Assembly: GCF_001243895.1 (NCBI RefSeq)
Contig: NZ_LN851186.1
Span: 3,114,981 to 3,178,980 of the forward strand
Direction of reading: 5' to 3'
Source: Bacillus testis
GTDB lineage: Bacteria; Bacillota; Bacilli; Bacillales; DSM-1321
DNA: 64,000 bases
A program made the position numbers and the translations under genes. Each line of letters begins with the position of its first letter. Positions within the stretch are counted from its first letter, which is position 1. Shown one piece after another: positions 48,928-60,680 of this stretch. The notes under the pieces were generated by a model. That model was given only the letters and a program-made list of their open reading frames with translations. It was not told where the DNA came from and searched no databases.

Positions 48928-49404
48928 TCAAAAATTATCTAACGCATGCCCATCCATACTTTTGATAGCTTCAGGCGGCTTTACTTTTACTGCTGCTTCC
49001 AAAACGGTTTGTTCCTGTTCGTTTAACGCGTTTACCCGTATGGTGATCTGAGATGCTGGCAAATCTACTTGGATTACTTCGAATAAAAACTGGATGGTTT
49101 CATAATGGTAAACAGGCTGACTATACGTTATTTCCATGGAAGAAATGTAGCTGCCTGGGCCAGGCAAATATTTTGTAATGGCCGACGAAATCATTCCATT
49201 CAGCATGAGGCTTGGTACAATCGGTTTTTTGAATGAAGTCAGGGAGGCGTAATCATGTTGGATGTAGAGAGGGTTAGCATCTCCGGAGAGACCCAAATAC
49301 AATAGTAAATCTTTGTCTTCCATCTTTTCTGTGAGCGTAAGTTTTTCACCAGCAGATATCTCTTCAATCTTTCGGCCAAGCTTTCTTTTTTTGCCCAATA
49401 GCAT
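48928..49404 (-). CDS. MaoC-like hot-dog domain protein
   Basis: 158 residues of the (R)-specific enoyl-CoA hydratase/MaoC hot-dog family. The hydratase signature is present as YLGLSGDANPLYIQHDYAS (about 36–54), but the usual catalytic His of the D-x-N-P-L-H pattern is Tyr here, with a His three residues later. The enzyme activity is therefore uncertain; a thioester-binding role is possible. It lies between phoP and mdh on the same strand, with a cre-like site upstream. Confidence 0.8.
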   Translation of the reverse strand: MLLGKKRKLGRKIEEISAGEKLTLTEKMEDKDLLLYLGLSGDANPLYIQHDYASLTSFKKPIVPSLMLNGMISSAITKYLPGPGSYISSMEITYSQPVYHYETIQFLFEVIQVDLPASQITIRVNALNEQEQTVLEAAVKVKPPEAIKSMDGHALDNF

Positions 49405-49442
49405 GTTTCATTACACCCTTTCATTTACTTTATACGCACTAA

Positions 49443-49457
49443 ATATAGCGCTTTCAT
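49443..49457 (-). promoter_or_regulatory. cre-like site upstream of the MaoC-like gene
   Basis: ATGAAAGCGCTATAT on the minus strand matches 13 of 15 positions of the CcpA cre pattern WTGNAARCGNWWWCA. It lies 39 bases before the start codon. CcpA control is possible but unproven. Confidence 0.4.
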
Positions 49458-49499
49458 TATGATATGTATATCATATCGTTTCCTCATATGAAAGGATAT

Positions 49500-49533
49500 A
49501 AAAAGATCCGGAGTAGTCTGCCCGGATCTTTCC
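49500..49533 (-). terminator. Terminator of mdh
   Basis: AAAGATCCGG pairs with CCGGATCTTT around a 10-base loop, followed by T-run on the minus strand, about 30 bases after the mdh stop. Confidence 0.85.
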
Positions 49534-49560
49534 TTATAGAGATTTTAACATATACAATAC

Positions 49561-50493
49561 TTAAGCCAGTACACTCATCACATTTTTCACCGAATCAGCT
49601 GATTTGGAAAGCGAGGCTTTTTCGCTGTCAGTCAACTCAAGTTCAATTATTTTTTCGATACCGCCTGCGCCAAGGATCGTAGGCACTCCCAAATAGATGC
49701 CGTTCATGCCATATTCTCCTTCAAGATAAGCTATAGCAGGCAGTACACGGCGTTGGTCTTTCAAGATTGCTTCTGCCATTTCCACTAAAGAAGCCGCAGG
49801 AGCATAATAGGCGCTTCCGTTCCCTAACAAATTGACAATCTCCGCTCCGCCTTTACGAGTACGGTCGACAATGGCTTCCAAGCGGTCTTGGGGAATCAGT
49901 GTTCCCAGTGGAATGCCTCCTGCATACGAATAGCGTACAAGCGGCACCATATCATCGCCATGCCCGCCGAGTACAAAGCCAGTGATATCTTTAACTGACA
50001 TTTGTAATTCTTCGGCAATAAATGTCCGGAAACGCGCTGTATCCAAAACGCCGGATTGGCCGATTACACGGTGTTTAGGGAAGCCGGATTCTTTATAGAC
50101 GGTATAGGTCATGGCATCTACAGGATTGGTCAACACGATGATTATGCAATTCGGAGAATGTTTAACGACTTCCTCTGTAACGGATTTCATTACTTTTTGG
50201 TTTGTTTGGACCAGGTCATCGCGGCTCATTCCTGGTTTGCGCGCAATGCCGGCTGTGATAATGGCAATATCTGAATCTTTCGTATCAGCATAGTCGGATG
50301 TACCGATGATTCTAGCATCGAAACCCTGGATAGGACCGGCTTCTGCCATATCCAATGCTTTCCCCTTTGTTGGATTATCCATTTGCGGGATATCTACCAA
50401 TACGACGTCGGCTAATTCTTTTTGTGCCAATAAAAAAGCAGTAGTGGCCCCTGTAAATCCGCCGCCTATTACCGAAACTTTCTTTCGCCCCAT
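49561..50493 (-). CDS. mdh: Malate dehydrogenase
   Basis: Oxidises malate to oxaloacetate with NAD in the TCA cycle. The LDH-like type: 310 residues with [17 protein letters not shown] (10–26), NAD site [20 protein letters not shown] (about 150) and catalytic His in [10 protein letters not shown] (about 180). AGGAGG-like GGGGAGGAA ribosome binding site. Third gene of citZ–icd–mdh, but 194 bases from icd. Confidence 0.96.
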   Translation of the reverse strand: MGRKKVSVIGGGFTGATTAFLLAQKELADVVLVDIPQMDNPTKGKALDMAEAGPIQGFDARIIGTSDYADTKDSDIAIITAGIARKPGMSRDDLVQTNQKVMKSVTEEVVKHSPNCIIIVLTNPVDAMTYTVYKESGFPKHRVIGQSGVLDTARFRTFIAEELQMSVKDITGFVLGGHGDDMVPLVRYSYAGGIPLGTLIPQDRLEAIVDRTRKGGAEIVNLLGNGSAYYAPAASLVEMAEAILKDQRRVLPAIAYLEGEYGMNGIYLGVPTILGAGGIEKIIELELTDSEKASLSKSADSVKNVMSVLA

Positions 50494-50529
50494 CTTCTTA
50501 ATTCCTCCCCTTGTTCGTAAAGCATATAT

Positions 50530-50660
50530 AAAAGAGATTGACTATTAATCTTAAGAAACATAGTTCGCATCCTTATCCCATGGTCTATGCTCTAAGATCA
50601 CTTACCAATACACCATACTGCAAAACAATTGATGATCGTTAAGTTTAGTCAATCTCTTTT
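50530..50660. repeat. 15-bp inverted repeat enclosing 101 bases between icd and mdh
   Basis: AAAAGAGATTGACTA (50530–50544) and its exact complement TAGTCAATCTCTTTT (50646–50660). The inside has no gene. It might fold as one long-stem structure, act as a weak terminator of icd (T-run at the right on the plus strand, at the left on the minus strand), or be a small mobile remnant. Confidence 0.6.
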
Positions 50661-50687
50661 TTAAAGTTTATTAAAATTCTTTGAAAC

Positions 50688-51959
50688 TTATTTTAAGTTT
50701 TTGATCAATTCATCAGCAAATGCAGAACATTTCACTTCTGTTGCTCCATCCATCAAACGTGCGAAGTCGTATGTTACTACCTTGCTTGCAATCGCCTCTT
50801 CAACAGAAGTGATAATCATCTTAGCAGCTTCGTTCCAGCCAAGGTGTTCCAGCATCAATACACCGGAAAGGAGTACTGAAGAAGGGTTCACTTTATCCAA
50901 TCCTGCATATTTAGGTGCAGTTCCATGAGTCGCTTCAAAAATCGCATGTCCAGTTTCGTAATTGATGTTAGCTCCCGGAGCAATACCGATTCCGCCTACC
51001 TGTGCTGCTAGGGCATCTGAAATATAATCGCCATTCAAGTTCATTGTAGCTACCACATCGAACTCTTTTGGACGAGTAAGGATTTGTTGAAGGAAAATGT
51101 CAGCGATTGAATCTTTAACGATAATTTTGCCTGCAGCTTCTGCATCAGATTGCGCTTTGTTAGCTGCTTCTGCTCCTTGTTCTTCTTTGATCTTGTCATA
51201 TTGGTTCCATGTGAATACTTGTTCGCCGAATTCTCTTTCAGCCAAAGCATAGCCCCAATTTTTGAAGGCACCTTCAGTGAACTTCATAATGTTTCCTTTA
51301 TGTACAAGAGTCACTGATTTACGGCCCTCTTTAATTGCATAGTTGATGGCTGCACGCACTAGGCGCTCTGTTCCCTCTTTAGAAACGGGTTTGATACCCA
51401 AACCTGATGTTTCAGGAAAACGGATTTTGCTTACGCCCATTTCATTTTGAAGGAAGTTAAGCAATTTTTTCACTGCTTCACTGCCTTCTTCATACTCGAT
51501 CCCTGCGTAGATATCTTCCGTATTTTCGCGGAAAATAACCATGTCTGTGTCTTCAGGGCGTTTAACCGGTGAAGGCACCCCTTCAAAGTAACGGACAGGA
51601 CGCAAGCAAACAAAAAGATCCAACTCTTGTCTAAGCGCCACGTTCAAGGAACGGATTCCCCCGCCTACAGGAGTTGTCAGCGGCCCCTTAATGGCAATGA
51701 AATATTCATTAATGACATCCAATGTTTCCTTAGGCAACCATTCGCCTGTTTGATTGAACGCTTTTTCCCCTGCCAAAACTTCCTTCCAAACAATTTTCTT
51801 GTCGCCATTGTAAGCTTTTTCGACTGCAGCATCCAATACGCGTGAAGCCGCTGCCCAGATATCAGGACCAATTCCATCCCCTTCAATAAATGGGATGACC
51901 GGATTGTTCGGTACGTTTAATACTCCATTTTGAACTGTGATTTTTTCTCCCTGACTCAT
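50688..51959 (-). CDS. icd: Isocitrate dehydrogenase (NADP)
   Basis: Oxidative decarboxylation of isocitrate to 2-oxoglutarate. The 423 residues have GDGIGPD, the substrate-binding [15 protein letters not shown] with phosphorylatable Ser (about 105), and NADP-binding region [16 protein letters not shown] (about 335–350). The ATG at 51959 follows GGAGGG; the frame back to 52004 is not conserved. Second gene of the citZ–icd–mdh cluster. Confidence 0.97.
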   Translation of the reverse strand: MSQGEKITVQNGVLNVPNNPVIPFIEGDGIGPDIWAAASRVLDAAVEKAYNGDKKIVWKEVLAGEKAFNQTGEWLPKETLDVINEYFIAIKGPLTTPVGGGIRSLNVALRQELDLFVCLRPVRYFEGVPSPVKRPEDTDMVIFRENTEDIYAGIEYEEGSEAVKKLLNFLQNEMGVSKIRFPETSGLGIKPVSKEGTERLVRAAINYAIKEGRKSVTLVHKGNIMKFTEGAFKNWGYALAEREFGEQVFTWNQYDKIKEEQGAEAANKAQSDAEAAGKIIVKDSIADIFLQQILTRPKEFDVVATMNLNGDYISDALAAQVGGIGIAPGANINYETGHAIFEATHGTAPKYAGLDKVNPSSVLLSGVLMLEHLGWNEAAKMIITSVEEAIASKVVTYDFARLMDGATEVKCSAFADELIKNLK

Positions 51960-52085
51960 GCTATTCCCTCCAGATTCATTATCAAAGGTTAGCAGCCCGA
52001 TCAAAAGAGCCGAGCTCTAACCTTTCTAGTTGTCATTTTATTATAAATCTATTCTATTTTATATCTATTGCGAAAATAAAATCTA

Positions 52086-53201
52086 TTATCTTTCCTCAAT
52101 CGGCACGTATTTTTGCATGCCAGGGCCTGTATATTCAGCACGAGGGCGGATTAATCGATTATTGTCATATTGCTCAAGAATATGGGCCAACCAGCCTGAC
52201 GTGCGGCTAACAGCAAAGATTGGCGTGAAAAGGTCATGATCAATTCCTAGGCTGTGATAAACAGAAGCGGAATAGAAATCAACGTTTGGAGGAAGCGGTT
52301 TCTTAGAAGTTACCAGCTCTTCAATCTTAACGGACATATCATAATAATTTGATTGTCCTGTAATGTCCGTTAGTTTTTTGGACATTTCCTTAAGATGTTT
52401 TGCACGCGGGTCGCCATTGCGGTATACACGATGGCCGAATCCCATGATTTTTTCTTTATTATCTAGTTTTTCGTTAATATATGATTCTACTTTATCCACT
52501 GAACCGATCTCTGTCAGCATTTTCATAACCGCTTCATTTGCTCCGCCGTGCAATGGCCCTTTCAACGCTCCTATAGCAGCTGTTACGCCTGAATAGACAT
52601 CGGAAAGGGTTGCCACACACACACGGGCAGTGAATGTAGATGCATTCAATTCATGGTCGGCATGAAGGACAAGCGCTTTATTGAAAGCTTCTTCCTCTAA
52701 AGCAGTAGGTACTTTATCATTCAACATATATAGGAAATTCGCTGCAAAGCTTAAATCTTTTCTTGGAGCGACAGGCTGCAGGCCTTTTCTGATTCTAGAA
52801 AAAGCTGTAACGATAGAAGGTATTTTAGCTTGCAGGCGGATTGCCTTTTGGTAGTTCGCTTCATCAGTCATAACTTCAGATTCCTCATCGTATAAACCTA
52901 ACAGTGAAACAGCCGTGCGAAGCGCTCCCATAGGATGGACCTTCTTAATATCATACAGGTTGAAATGCTCGATTACTTCTTTTGGCAACTCCATATTGCT
53001 GGCCAATTGCATGGTCAAGTCTTTTAATTCCACTTCGTTAGGCAATCTGCGATGCCATAATAAATAAATGACTTCTTCAAATGATGCATTAACCGCTAAA
53101 TCATCAATATCATAACCAGCATATGTTAATGTATCATCAATAATTGAACTGATTGATGAAGTTGTCGCCACAATCCCCTCGAGACCTCTTGTTACTGTCA
53201 T
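52086..53201 (-). CDS. citZ: Citrate synthase II
   Basis: Condenses acetyl-CoA and oxaloacetate. The 371 residues have catalytic LHADHELNASTF (about 183), GALKGPLHGGANE (about 218) and GFGHRVYRNGDPRA (about 258) with an Asp in the C-terminal YSASVYHSLGID region. The ATG at 53201 follows AAGGAGA. The first 13 codons of the longer frame are not conserved. First gene of citZ–icd–mdh with a 300-base leader. Confidence 0.97.
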   Translation of the reverse strand: MTVTRGLEGIVATTSSISSIIDDTLTYAGYDIDDLAVNASFEEVIYLLWHRRLPNEVELKDLTMQLASNMELPKEVIEHFNLYDIKKVHPMGALRTAVSLLGLYDEESEVMTDEANYQKAIRLQAKIPSIVTAFSRIRKGLQPVAPRKDLSFAANFLYMLNDKVPTALEEEAFNKALVLHADHELNASTFTARVCVATLSDVYSGVTAAIGALKGPLHGGANEAVMKMLTEIGSVDKVESYINEKLDNKEKIMGFGHRVYRNGDPRAKHLKEMSKKLTDITGQSNYYDMSVKIEELVTSKKPLPPNVDFYSASVYHSLGIDHDLFTPIFAVSRTSGWLAHILEQYDNNRLIRPRAEYTGPGMQKYVPIEER

Positions 53202-53510
53202 ACAGAATCTCTCCTTTTCTATTAATTCCCCTTTATCCATTGTATTGCGAATTTATGATGGGCCAGCCACGGATAAAGACTGGGCCAAGCCGCATGAATA
53301 GCTGCAGGAGCTAAGCTCCCAATTCGAATGTCATCCTGTGTTTTACCATACTCTTATTGAGTCATCAGTCACCTTTTGGATTTTCCCTATGCTAAAAATA
53401 TGTAAACGTGCATAAATTGAATGGACAGGCTTTGCCCGTAAAAAGTTCGATAGATCGCCAACAAGAAGTAATATTCTAAAAATTGATAAGAATAAAAAAG
53501 ATGACGCTTT
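53202..53510 (-). other. Long untranslated leader of citZ
   Basis: If transcription starts behind the TATAAT at 53518–53523, about 310 bases precede citZ. It holds a small perfect palindrome GGAGCT-A-AGCTCC (53307–53319), but no gene. Possible regulatory leader. Confidence 0.4.
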
Positions 53511-53615
53511 CAATTACATTATAAACAATAATTGTCATTTTGAAAATGAAAAGCACTTATTTTGAAAAAAAATAATGTTTTTCCAGAAAAGTAGGATAGG
53601 TGGCAATTCTTATCA
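53484..53615 (-). promoter_or_regulatory. citZ promoter region with cre-like site and 10-bp inverted repeat
   Basis: TATAAT (53518–53523, minus) is the likely -10; the -35 is weak. Just downstream a cre-like TTGAAAGCGTCATCT (53499–53513, 13 of 15 positions) lies on the expected start, a repressing position. TGATAAGAAT (53484–53493) and ATTCTTATCA (53606–53615) form an inverted repeat 112 bases apart that flanks the promoter; CcpC or another factor might bridge them. CcpA and CcpC control citZ in B. subtilis. Confidence 0.5.
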
Positions 53616-53936
53616 TCATATAGCGAATACAATCGTAATTATCATTGTGGTTTTAACTAAAAATATAAATTCATCGAAATAATTAGTGATTAAAAGAGCC
53701 TTTTCACCTACTCAAAGGATGTACTGACAGACATTTCGTTACTTATCCAATAATTTATCAATATAACAACAGTATTCTTTCTTTATATCTATTTTCCTTA
53801 AAAACACAAGCTGACTTTAAAAATAAACATAAAATGGCACAGATTTTGATGTCTCTGTCATACAATCCTTCATCGTCTCCCATTCCAATCTTAAAAAACA
53901 GCCGCCCAGAGGACAGCCGTTTTTTAAGTTCAAATC
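53616..53936. other. Intergenic region between citZ promoter and ytwI
   Basis: About 320 AT-rich bases. It contains the ytwI terminator near 53890–53927 (AACAGCCGCCCAGAGGACAGCCGTTTTTTAA, an imperfect ACGGCTGT/ACAGCCG hairpin). No gene was seen. Confidence 0.4.
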
Positions 53937-54404
53937 TCATTGAAAAAATTGAAAAATCTTCATCGCCACATAGGCTATGCCCGCACCAATCAACGGGCCG
54001 ACTGCCACTCCTTTAAAAACGGCAACCGCAAGGATGGTACCCAATACAAGGGCAGTGGTAATATGGGGGTCCGTCGCCAATAGTGTCACACCATTTTTAG
54101 CTAACAGGGCAACAACAATACCGGAGCCGAGTGCAATCCAGGCCAACGGCGATTTAAGGGCCTCCCCCAAATCTTTAAAACCGATGGTGCCGGTCGCAAT
54201 GGGAACCAAAACAGCGATGGTTATGACGGTCACGCCCAAATTGATCCCTTTACTTTGAAGAAAAGGAAACACCTTATCTCCCAAGCCCAACAGTTTTATG
54301 ACCAATAAAAAACCAACCGCCAATATAAGCGAATTATTTTTTGCTATAAGAGCAATCAGCATTAATACAATTAAAAAAATATATGGGGATGTCAAAATTC
54401 TCAT
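53937..54404 (-). CDS. ytwI: YtwI-like membrane protein (DUF441)
   Basis: 155 residues with four predicted membrane helices and the family core GINLGVTVITIAVLVPIATG and DPHITTALVLGTILAVAVFKGVAVGPLIGAG (shortened). Function unknown. The ATG at 54404 starts the conserved part; the ribosome binding site GAGAAAGAG is weak. Divergent from ytvI. Confidence 0.82.
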   Translation of the reverse strand: MRILTSPYIFLIVLMLIALIAKNNSLILAVGFLLVIKLLGLGDKVFPFLQSKGINLGVTVITIAVLVPIATGTIGFKDLGEALKSPLAWIALGSGIVVALLAKNGVTLLATDPHITTALVLGTILAVAVFKGVAVGPLIGAGIAYVAMKIFQFFQ

Positions 54405-54681
54405 CTCTTTCTCAACATGTATGATCGTAAGCTGCTTCACCGTACTTTTTCTATTATAACTGACTGTGCATTTTCGTTGTTTATTTTTCCGGCCTAGCCT
54501 AGAACTCCTCCCACAAATAAAGTGGAACAGAAACAGGGTTTTCTCTTCCTGTTTTGTCATTTTAACTATACACATGAATAAGTTGTATTAGTCGCCTGTC
54601 TGCAAATACGTCGGCAGGAAATTGTTATTTTTTATAGTATACATATAATAACCAATCATTCCGGCTAAAAGGAGGCGCCAT

Positions 54682-55797
54682 GTGAATCCTGTACATATCT
54701 ACCGTTTTGTGCGAATTTTTTTAGTAGCCGGCATGGCCGTACTGGGAGCTTTTGCCCTTTTCTATTCCGCTGCAGTCACCTATCCGTTCCTTATTGGTTT
54801 TGCATTGGCTGTTCTGATTAATCCTGCAGTGAAATTCCTCCAGCATTCAATCAGATTGCCGCGGCCCCTCGCTGTCCTGGTTACACTTTTAGGGATTGTC
54901 CTTCTATTTGCAGGGCTTATTACACTTTTAATCGCTGAAATTATCACCGGGGCGAACTACCTGGGGGACAATGTGCCAAAACAACTCGCCATTCTCGTCG
55001 CCTACAGTGAAAGTCTCTTCGAAACAAAAATCTTGCCCATCTATAACAGTATTGCCTCCTTGTTCAATAATCTTGATACAGGACAGCAGCAAACCATCCT
55101 TGAAAACATCCAAGAAGCAGGGTCGGCCATTACTTCAAGCATTGGTTCCTTCATCAAGAATTTTTTTCATAAGATTCCAGTGATTGTAGGCTGGATCCCT
55201 TCTGCGGCAACCGGCCTGGTTTTCTCCGTCCTGGCCACTTTTTTCATAAGCAATGACTGGTACCGACTGCAGGGATACGCCAGGAAATGGATCCCGGACA
55301 TTGTCTCTAGGCAAGCAGAACCCATCATCAATGATCTTAAGCGCGCTTTGTTTGGCTATATCACAGCACAGTTAACTCTGATCAGTATGACCACACTTAT
55401 TGTATTGATCGGATTATTGATTCTTCGCGTCGAATATGCCATTACCATTGCATTGGTGACAGGGCTTGTCGACCTTCTTCCTTATTTGGGAAGCGGGACT
55501 GTTTTTATCCCATGGATCATCTATCAAGCAATCACCGGAAACGTAGGTTTGGCAATCGGGCTTGGCATCCTATACACAGTCGTTCTTGTACAACGGCAGG
55601 TTATGGAGCCAAAAGTGCTCTCTTCCAGTATCGGCCTTGATCCTTTAGCCACCTTGGTCGCCCTATTTGTCGGTTTTAAATTGCTCGGTTTCCTCGGGCT
55701 TATCATAGGCCCCGTCACACTAGTCGTTATCCAGACATTAAATAAAAGCAATGTATTCCATGAGCTTTGGGCGTATATTAAAGGAGCTGAAGAATAA
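54682..55797 (+). CDS. ytvI: AI-2E/DUF20 family membrane protein YtvI
   Basis: 371 residues, about eight predicted membrane helices, typical of the AI-2E transporter-like (PerM/DUF20) family. The family includes sporulation-related YtvI of B. subtilis and Na+/H+ antiporter-like members; the substrate here is not known. The start is GTG at 54682 behind AAAAGGAGG. The C-terminal half carries the conserved DLLPYLGSGTVFIPW and LDPLATLVALFVGFKLLGFLG. Confidence 0.9.
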   Translation: MNPVHIYRFVRIFLVAGMAVLGAFALFYSAAVTYPFLIGFALAVLINPAVKFLQHSIRLPRPLAVLVTLLGIVLLFAGLITLLIAEIITGANYLGDNVPKQLAILVAYSESLFETKILPIYNSIASLFNNLDTGQQQTILENIQEAGSAITSSIGSFIKNFFHKIPVIVGWIPSAATGLVFSVLATFFISNDWYRLQGYARKWIPDIVSRQAEPIINDLKRALFGYITAQLTLISMTTLIVLIGLLILRVEYAITIALVTGLVDLLPYLGSGTVFIPWIIYQAITGNVGLAIGLGILYTVVLVQRQVMEPKVLSSSIGLDPLATLVALFVGFKLLGFLGLIIGPVTLVVIQTLNKSNVFHELWAYIKGAEE

Positions 55798-55798
55798 A

Positions 55799-55846
55799 AG
55801 AAAGGCATAGCGCCGGCTTAAAAAAGACGGGCACTATGCCTTTTTA
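55799..55846 (+). terminator. Terminator of ytvI
   Basis: AAAGGCATAGCGCC pairs with GGCACTATGCCTTT around a loop with T-run on the plus strand directly after ytvI. Confidence 0.8.
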
Positions 55847-55852
55847 TACGTT

Positions 55853-55991
55853 TATCCTGTTCTAACTGGCGCTAAGATTCCCCCTTTGATACGAGAGCGA
55901 ATGCACAAAGCGCCCAAATGAAATCAAGCATCGGCAAGAACCTGATTGATGAGGAAAAAAGAAAACCCTCACCGATCAAAGTTTCGCTTTA
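55853..55991 (-). repeat. Dispersed 3'-adjacent repeat, copy R4
   Basis: In minus orientation starts TAA (stop of the FxsA-like gene) then AGCGAAACTTTGATCGGTGAGGG and ends GGGGAATCTTAGCGCCAGTTAGAACAGGATAAAC. The middle has diverged from the other copies. Confidence 0.75.
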
Positions 55992-56378
55992 TTGGATAAT
56001 TGTAATCGTATTGCGATCTATCTTTTTGCGGAACAGCTTTCTGATTAGAGGTTTTACGAGAGCACGTGTCGGCGGCAATAATAACAATAACCCAGCTAGA
56101 TCAGAAATGAATCCGGGCGCCAGAAGCAGCACTCCTCCTGCAAGGATGCTGATCCCATCCACCATTTCATCTCCCGGCATTATACCTCGAGCCAATTGGC
56201 GCTGGACCTTTTGCCACACTATGAGCCCCTGATATTTAGCAAGATATGCTCCCCCTATTCCAGTGGCAATAATGAGCATAATCGTAGGCAGAAGGCCTAT
56301 CATTTTACCGAAATAGATCATTAAGCCTAATTCACAAGCTGGCATTACAACGAATAGCAATAATAGGATACGTAACAT
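55989..56378 (-). CDS. ytzA: FxsA family membrane protein
   Basis: 129 residues, three to four membrane helices, FxsA-like (the E. coli protein relieves F-plasmid exclusion of phage T7). Conserved PACELGLMIYFGKMIGLLPT and GGVLLLAPGFISDLAG near 85–100. The ATG at 56378 follows AGGAGGTG. Function in Bacillus unknown. Convergent with ytvI. Confidence 0.85.
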   Translation of the reverse strand: MLRILLLLFVVMPACELGLMIYFGKMIGLLPTIMLIIATGIGGAYLAKYQGLIVWQKVQRQLARGIMPGDEMVDGISILAGGVLLLAPGFISDLAGLLLLLPPTRALVKPLIRKLFRKKIDRNTITIIQ

Positions 56379-56461
56379 CCGGCACCTCCTGGCTCTATTA
56401 TACAATGCTTCTCGTTCTCCTGTTGGAAAACAAAAAATTCTGTCTGCAACATTAATGGCTA

Positions 56462-56498
56462 GACTAAAAAAGAGGCTCTAAGGCCTCTTTTTTAGTCG
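56462..56498. terminator. Terminator of pyk
   Basis: ACTAAAAAAGAGGC pairs with GCCTCTTTTTTAGT, a 14-base stem with a small loop; bidirectional. Confidence 0.9.
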
Positions 56499-56509
56499 TC
56501 TATTTTTAA

Positions 56510-58273
56510 TTACAGTACGTTTGCGTTGCTTCCGTCTGTAATGATTCCGCGTTGAGCATCTACGCTGACCACTTGTCCATCAGAAAGTAAATCCATAGCA
56601 TTGTCAGCACCTACGATTACAGGGATGCCAAGGTTCACGCCTACTACTGCAGCGTGGCTTGTCAAACCGCCTTCAATAGTGATTAATGCGCCGCATTTTT
56701 CGATAGCTGGCATCATTTCTTTATCAGAGCCGATTGTCACTAGGACATCGCCTGATTTCACTTTAGCGTTAGCTTCTGCAGCATTTTTGGCGATAACTAC
56801 TTTTCCTGCTGCTTTTTTGCGGCCAATCCCTTGTGCTTTAAGGACTGTTTTACCCAAAGATTGGATTTTCATCATGTTGGTTGTACCAGTTTCACCAACA
56901 GGAACACCTGCAGTGATGACAACTAGATCTCCGTAAGAAACATATCCTGAGTTCAAGCTTTGAGTGATTGCATTATCAAGCATTTCGTCAGTTGAGTTTG
57001 TTTTTGGACCAACAATCGGCTGAACACCCCATACAAGGCACAGGCGACGTGAAACGTAGTCATTAGAAGAGATAGCAATGATTGGCGCTTCCGGTCTGTA
57101 TTTAGATATCATGCGTGCAGTATGGCCGCTTTCAGTCGGCGTGATGATTGCATTTGCATTCAAGTTCAATGTTGTGTGAGCAACAGATTGTCCAATTGCA
57201 TCTGTAATATTATGTTCACTGTCTTTGCTGCGCTTAGAAATCAATTCTTTGTGGTTAAGAGCTGTTTCTGTGCGAACTGCGATGTTATGCATTGTTTGAA
57301 CAGCCTCTACCGGATAAGAACCAGCAGCTGTTTCACCAGAAAGCATGATTGCATCTGTGCCGTCAAAGATTGCGTTAGCTACGTCAGATGCTTCCGCACG
57401 TGTTGGACGTGGGTTGCGTTGCATAGAATCAAGCATTTGAGTGGCAGTGATAACCGGTTTTCCAAGAGCGTTACATTTTTTGATTAATTGTTTTTGCACC
57501 AAAGGCACTTCTTCAGCAGGGATTTCGACACCAAGGTCTCCACGTGCTACCATCAAACCTTCAGAAACAGCCAAGATGTCATCGATGTTATCCACACCCT
57601 CTTGGTTTTCGATTTTAGGAATGATGTTGATGTAGTGGCCGTTGTTGTTATCAAGCAATTCACGAATTTCCAACACATCAGACGCACGGCGAACGAATGA
57701 AGCAGCAACAAAGTCTACTCCTTGCTCGATACCGAATAAGATATCTTGTCTGTCTTTTTCAGTGATACCAGGAAGGTTTACAGATACCCCCGGCACGTTC
57801 ACGCCTTTTTTATTTTTCAAGATTCCATCGTTAAGAATGCGTGTATGGATTTCGCCATTTTCTTTGTCGATTTTTGTAACTTCCAAACCAACTAGTCCAT
57901 CATCAAGAAGGATTCTTGAACCAACAGATACATCGTCAATCAATTCTCTATAAGTAATAGAGAATTTTTCAGTAGTCCCTAGAACTTCAGTAGTTGAGAT
58001 AATGATGCTGTTTCCAGTTTTCAGTTCAACTGCACCGTTTTCCATATCATTTGTACGGATTTCAGGTCCTTTTGTATCAAGCAAGATAGCGATTTGCTTA
58101 CCTGTTTTTTCAGCAGCTTCACGGATTGTTTTAATGCGGGCTGCGTGCTCTTCATGGCTTCCGTGGGAGAAGTTAAGACGGCAAACATTCATGCCAGCTT
58201 CCATTAAGCTTGTTAATTTTTCAAGAGATTCACTTGCAGGTCCGATAGTACATACGATTTTTGTTTTACGCAT
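56510..58273 (-). CDS. pyk: Pyruvate kinase
   Basis: Converts PEP and ADP to pyruvate and ATP. The 587 residues comprise the usual kinase core (about 1–475: [33 protein letters not shown] at about 240, the metal/potassium site and [12 protein letters not shown]) plus the extra C-terminal PEP-utiliser-like domain (about 480–587) with [11 protein letters not shown], as in Bacillus. Follows pfkA on the same strand. Confidence 0.97.
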   Translation of the reverse strand: MRKTKIVCTIGPASESLEKLTSLMEAGMNVCRLNFSHGSHEEHAARIKTIREAAEKTGKQIAILLDTKGPEIRTNDMENGAVELKTGNSIIISTTEVLGTTEKFSITYRELIDDVSVGSRILLDDGLVGLEVTKIDKENGEIHTRILNDGILKNKKGVNVPGVSVNLPGITEKDRQDILFGIEQGVDFVAASFVRRASDVLEIRELLDNNNGHYINIIPKIENQEGVDNIDDILAVSEGLMVARGDLGVEIPAEEVPLVQKQLIKKCNALGKPVITATQMLDSMQRNPRPTRAEASDVANAIFDGTDAIMLSGETAAGSYPVEAVQTMHNIAVRTETALNHKELISKRSKDSEHNITDAIGQSVAHTTLNLNANAIITPTESGHTARMISKYRPEAPIIAISSNDYVSRRLCLVWGVQPIVGPKTNSTDEMLDNAITQSLNSGYVSYGDLVVITAGVPVGETGTTNMMKIQSLGKTVLKAQGIGRKKAAGKVVIAKNAAEANAKVKSGDVLVTIGSDKEMMPAIEKCGALITIEGGLTSHAAVVGVNLGIPVIVGADNAMDLLSDGQVVSVDAQRGIITDGSNANVL

Positions 58274-58315
58274 TTGGCTAAATAGCCTCCTTTTAATAAT
58301 GAAAAATGAAAATCT

Positions 58316-59674
<1,359 letters not shown>

Positions 59675-59703
59675 AAAAAGTGTAGCCATTAGGCCACACC
59701 ATT
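59675..59703 (-). terminator. Terminator of accDA
   Basis: GTGTGGCC pairs with GGCTACAC (one mismatch) around TAAT, followed by six T on the minus strand, at the accA stop. Confidence 0.8.
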
Positions 59704-60680
59704 TATTTTACCTCTGATAGGGTTTTTACAAACCCATATTTACCAATTGCCTTGAATTTATTATAACGATCGTTTATCAGTGTATCACAATCCTTGGTAA
59801 AAAGCTCTTTTAAAGCCGGATACAGAACGGCATCCATATATTCTGCCTGCTTTTTCGCATCTCGATGGGCTCCGCCCTTCACTTCAGGGATGAGTGCATC
59901 AACCACGCCGAGATCCTCGAGATCAGGTGCAGTGATTCTCATGCTTTCGGCTGCTTTTTTTGAAAGTGAAGCATCTTTCCACAAAATCGTGGCAGCCCCT
60001 TCAGGAGAAATCACGGAATAAGTCGAATTCTCGAGCATATAGACTCGATCGGCCACTCCCAGAGCTAGTGCTCCACCGCTTCCTCCTTCACCAATGACAA
60101 TCGAGATAATCGGGACCTGCAATCCTGCCATTTCAAATAGATTACGGGCAATGGCTTCACTTTGCCCGCGTTGCTCTGCCGCCATCCCCGGATAGGCTCC
60201 TTTGGTGTCGATAAAGCAAATAATCGGACGATTAAATTTCTCTGCTTGTTTCATGAGCCGGAGCGCTTTTCGATATCCCTCTGGATGGGGCATTCCAAAA
60301 TTGCGCCGTATATTCTCTTTTGTATCTTTGCCTCGCTGGTGGCCGATGACTGTAATCGGCAATCCGCGATAAGTAGCAATGCCTCCGACAATCGCTTCGT
60401 CTTCACCGAAAACCCGGTCTCCGTGGCATTCGATGAAATCAGCAAAAATATGGCTGATATAATCAAGAGTGGTAGGCCGGCCTGGATGGCGGGCGACAAG
60501 GACCCGATCCCACGGCTTCATATTATCATATACGTCATTTTCAAGCTTGGTCAGCCTGTTCTCAAGTTTTTGGATTTCTTCCGACAGATCCACCTCGGCT
60601 TCTTGTGTCAGCTTCTTCAGCTCATCGATCTTATTGCGCAGTTCGATAACAGGACGTTCAAACTCTAGTTCTCCAACCAT
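59703..60680 (-). CDS. accA: Acetyl-CoA carboxylase carboxyltransferase alpha subunit
   Basis: With AccD transfers the carboxyl group to acetyl-CoA to make malonyl-CoA, the first committed step of fatty acid synthesis. The 325 residues have [27 protein letters not shown] and the oxyanion-hole region [11 protein letters not shown] (about 190). Overlaps accD by 16 bases. Confidence 0.97.
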   Translation of the reverse strand: MVGELEFERPVIELRNKIDELKKLTQEAEVDLSEEIQKLENRLTKLENDVYDNMKPWDRVLVARHPGRPTTLDYISHIFADFIECHGDRVFGEDEAIVGGIATYRGLPITVIGHQRGKDTKENIRRNFGMPHPEGYRKALRLMKQAEKFNRPIICFIDTKGAYPGMAAEQRGQSEAIARNLFEMAGLQVPIISIVIGEGGSGGALALGVADRVYMLENSTYSVISPEGAATILWKDASLSKKAAESMRITAPDLEDLGVVDALIPEVKGGAHRDAKKQAEYMDAVLYPALKELFTKDCDTLINDRYNKFKAIGKYGFVKTLSEVK

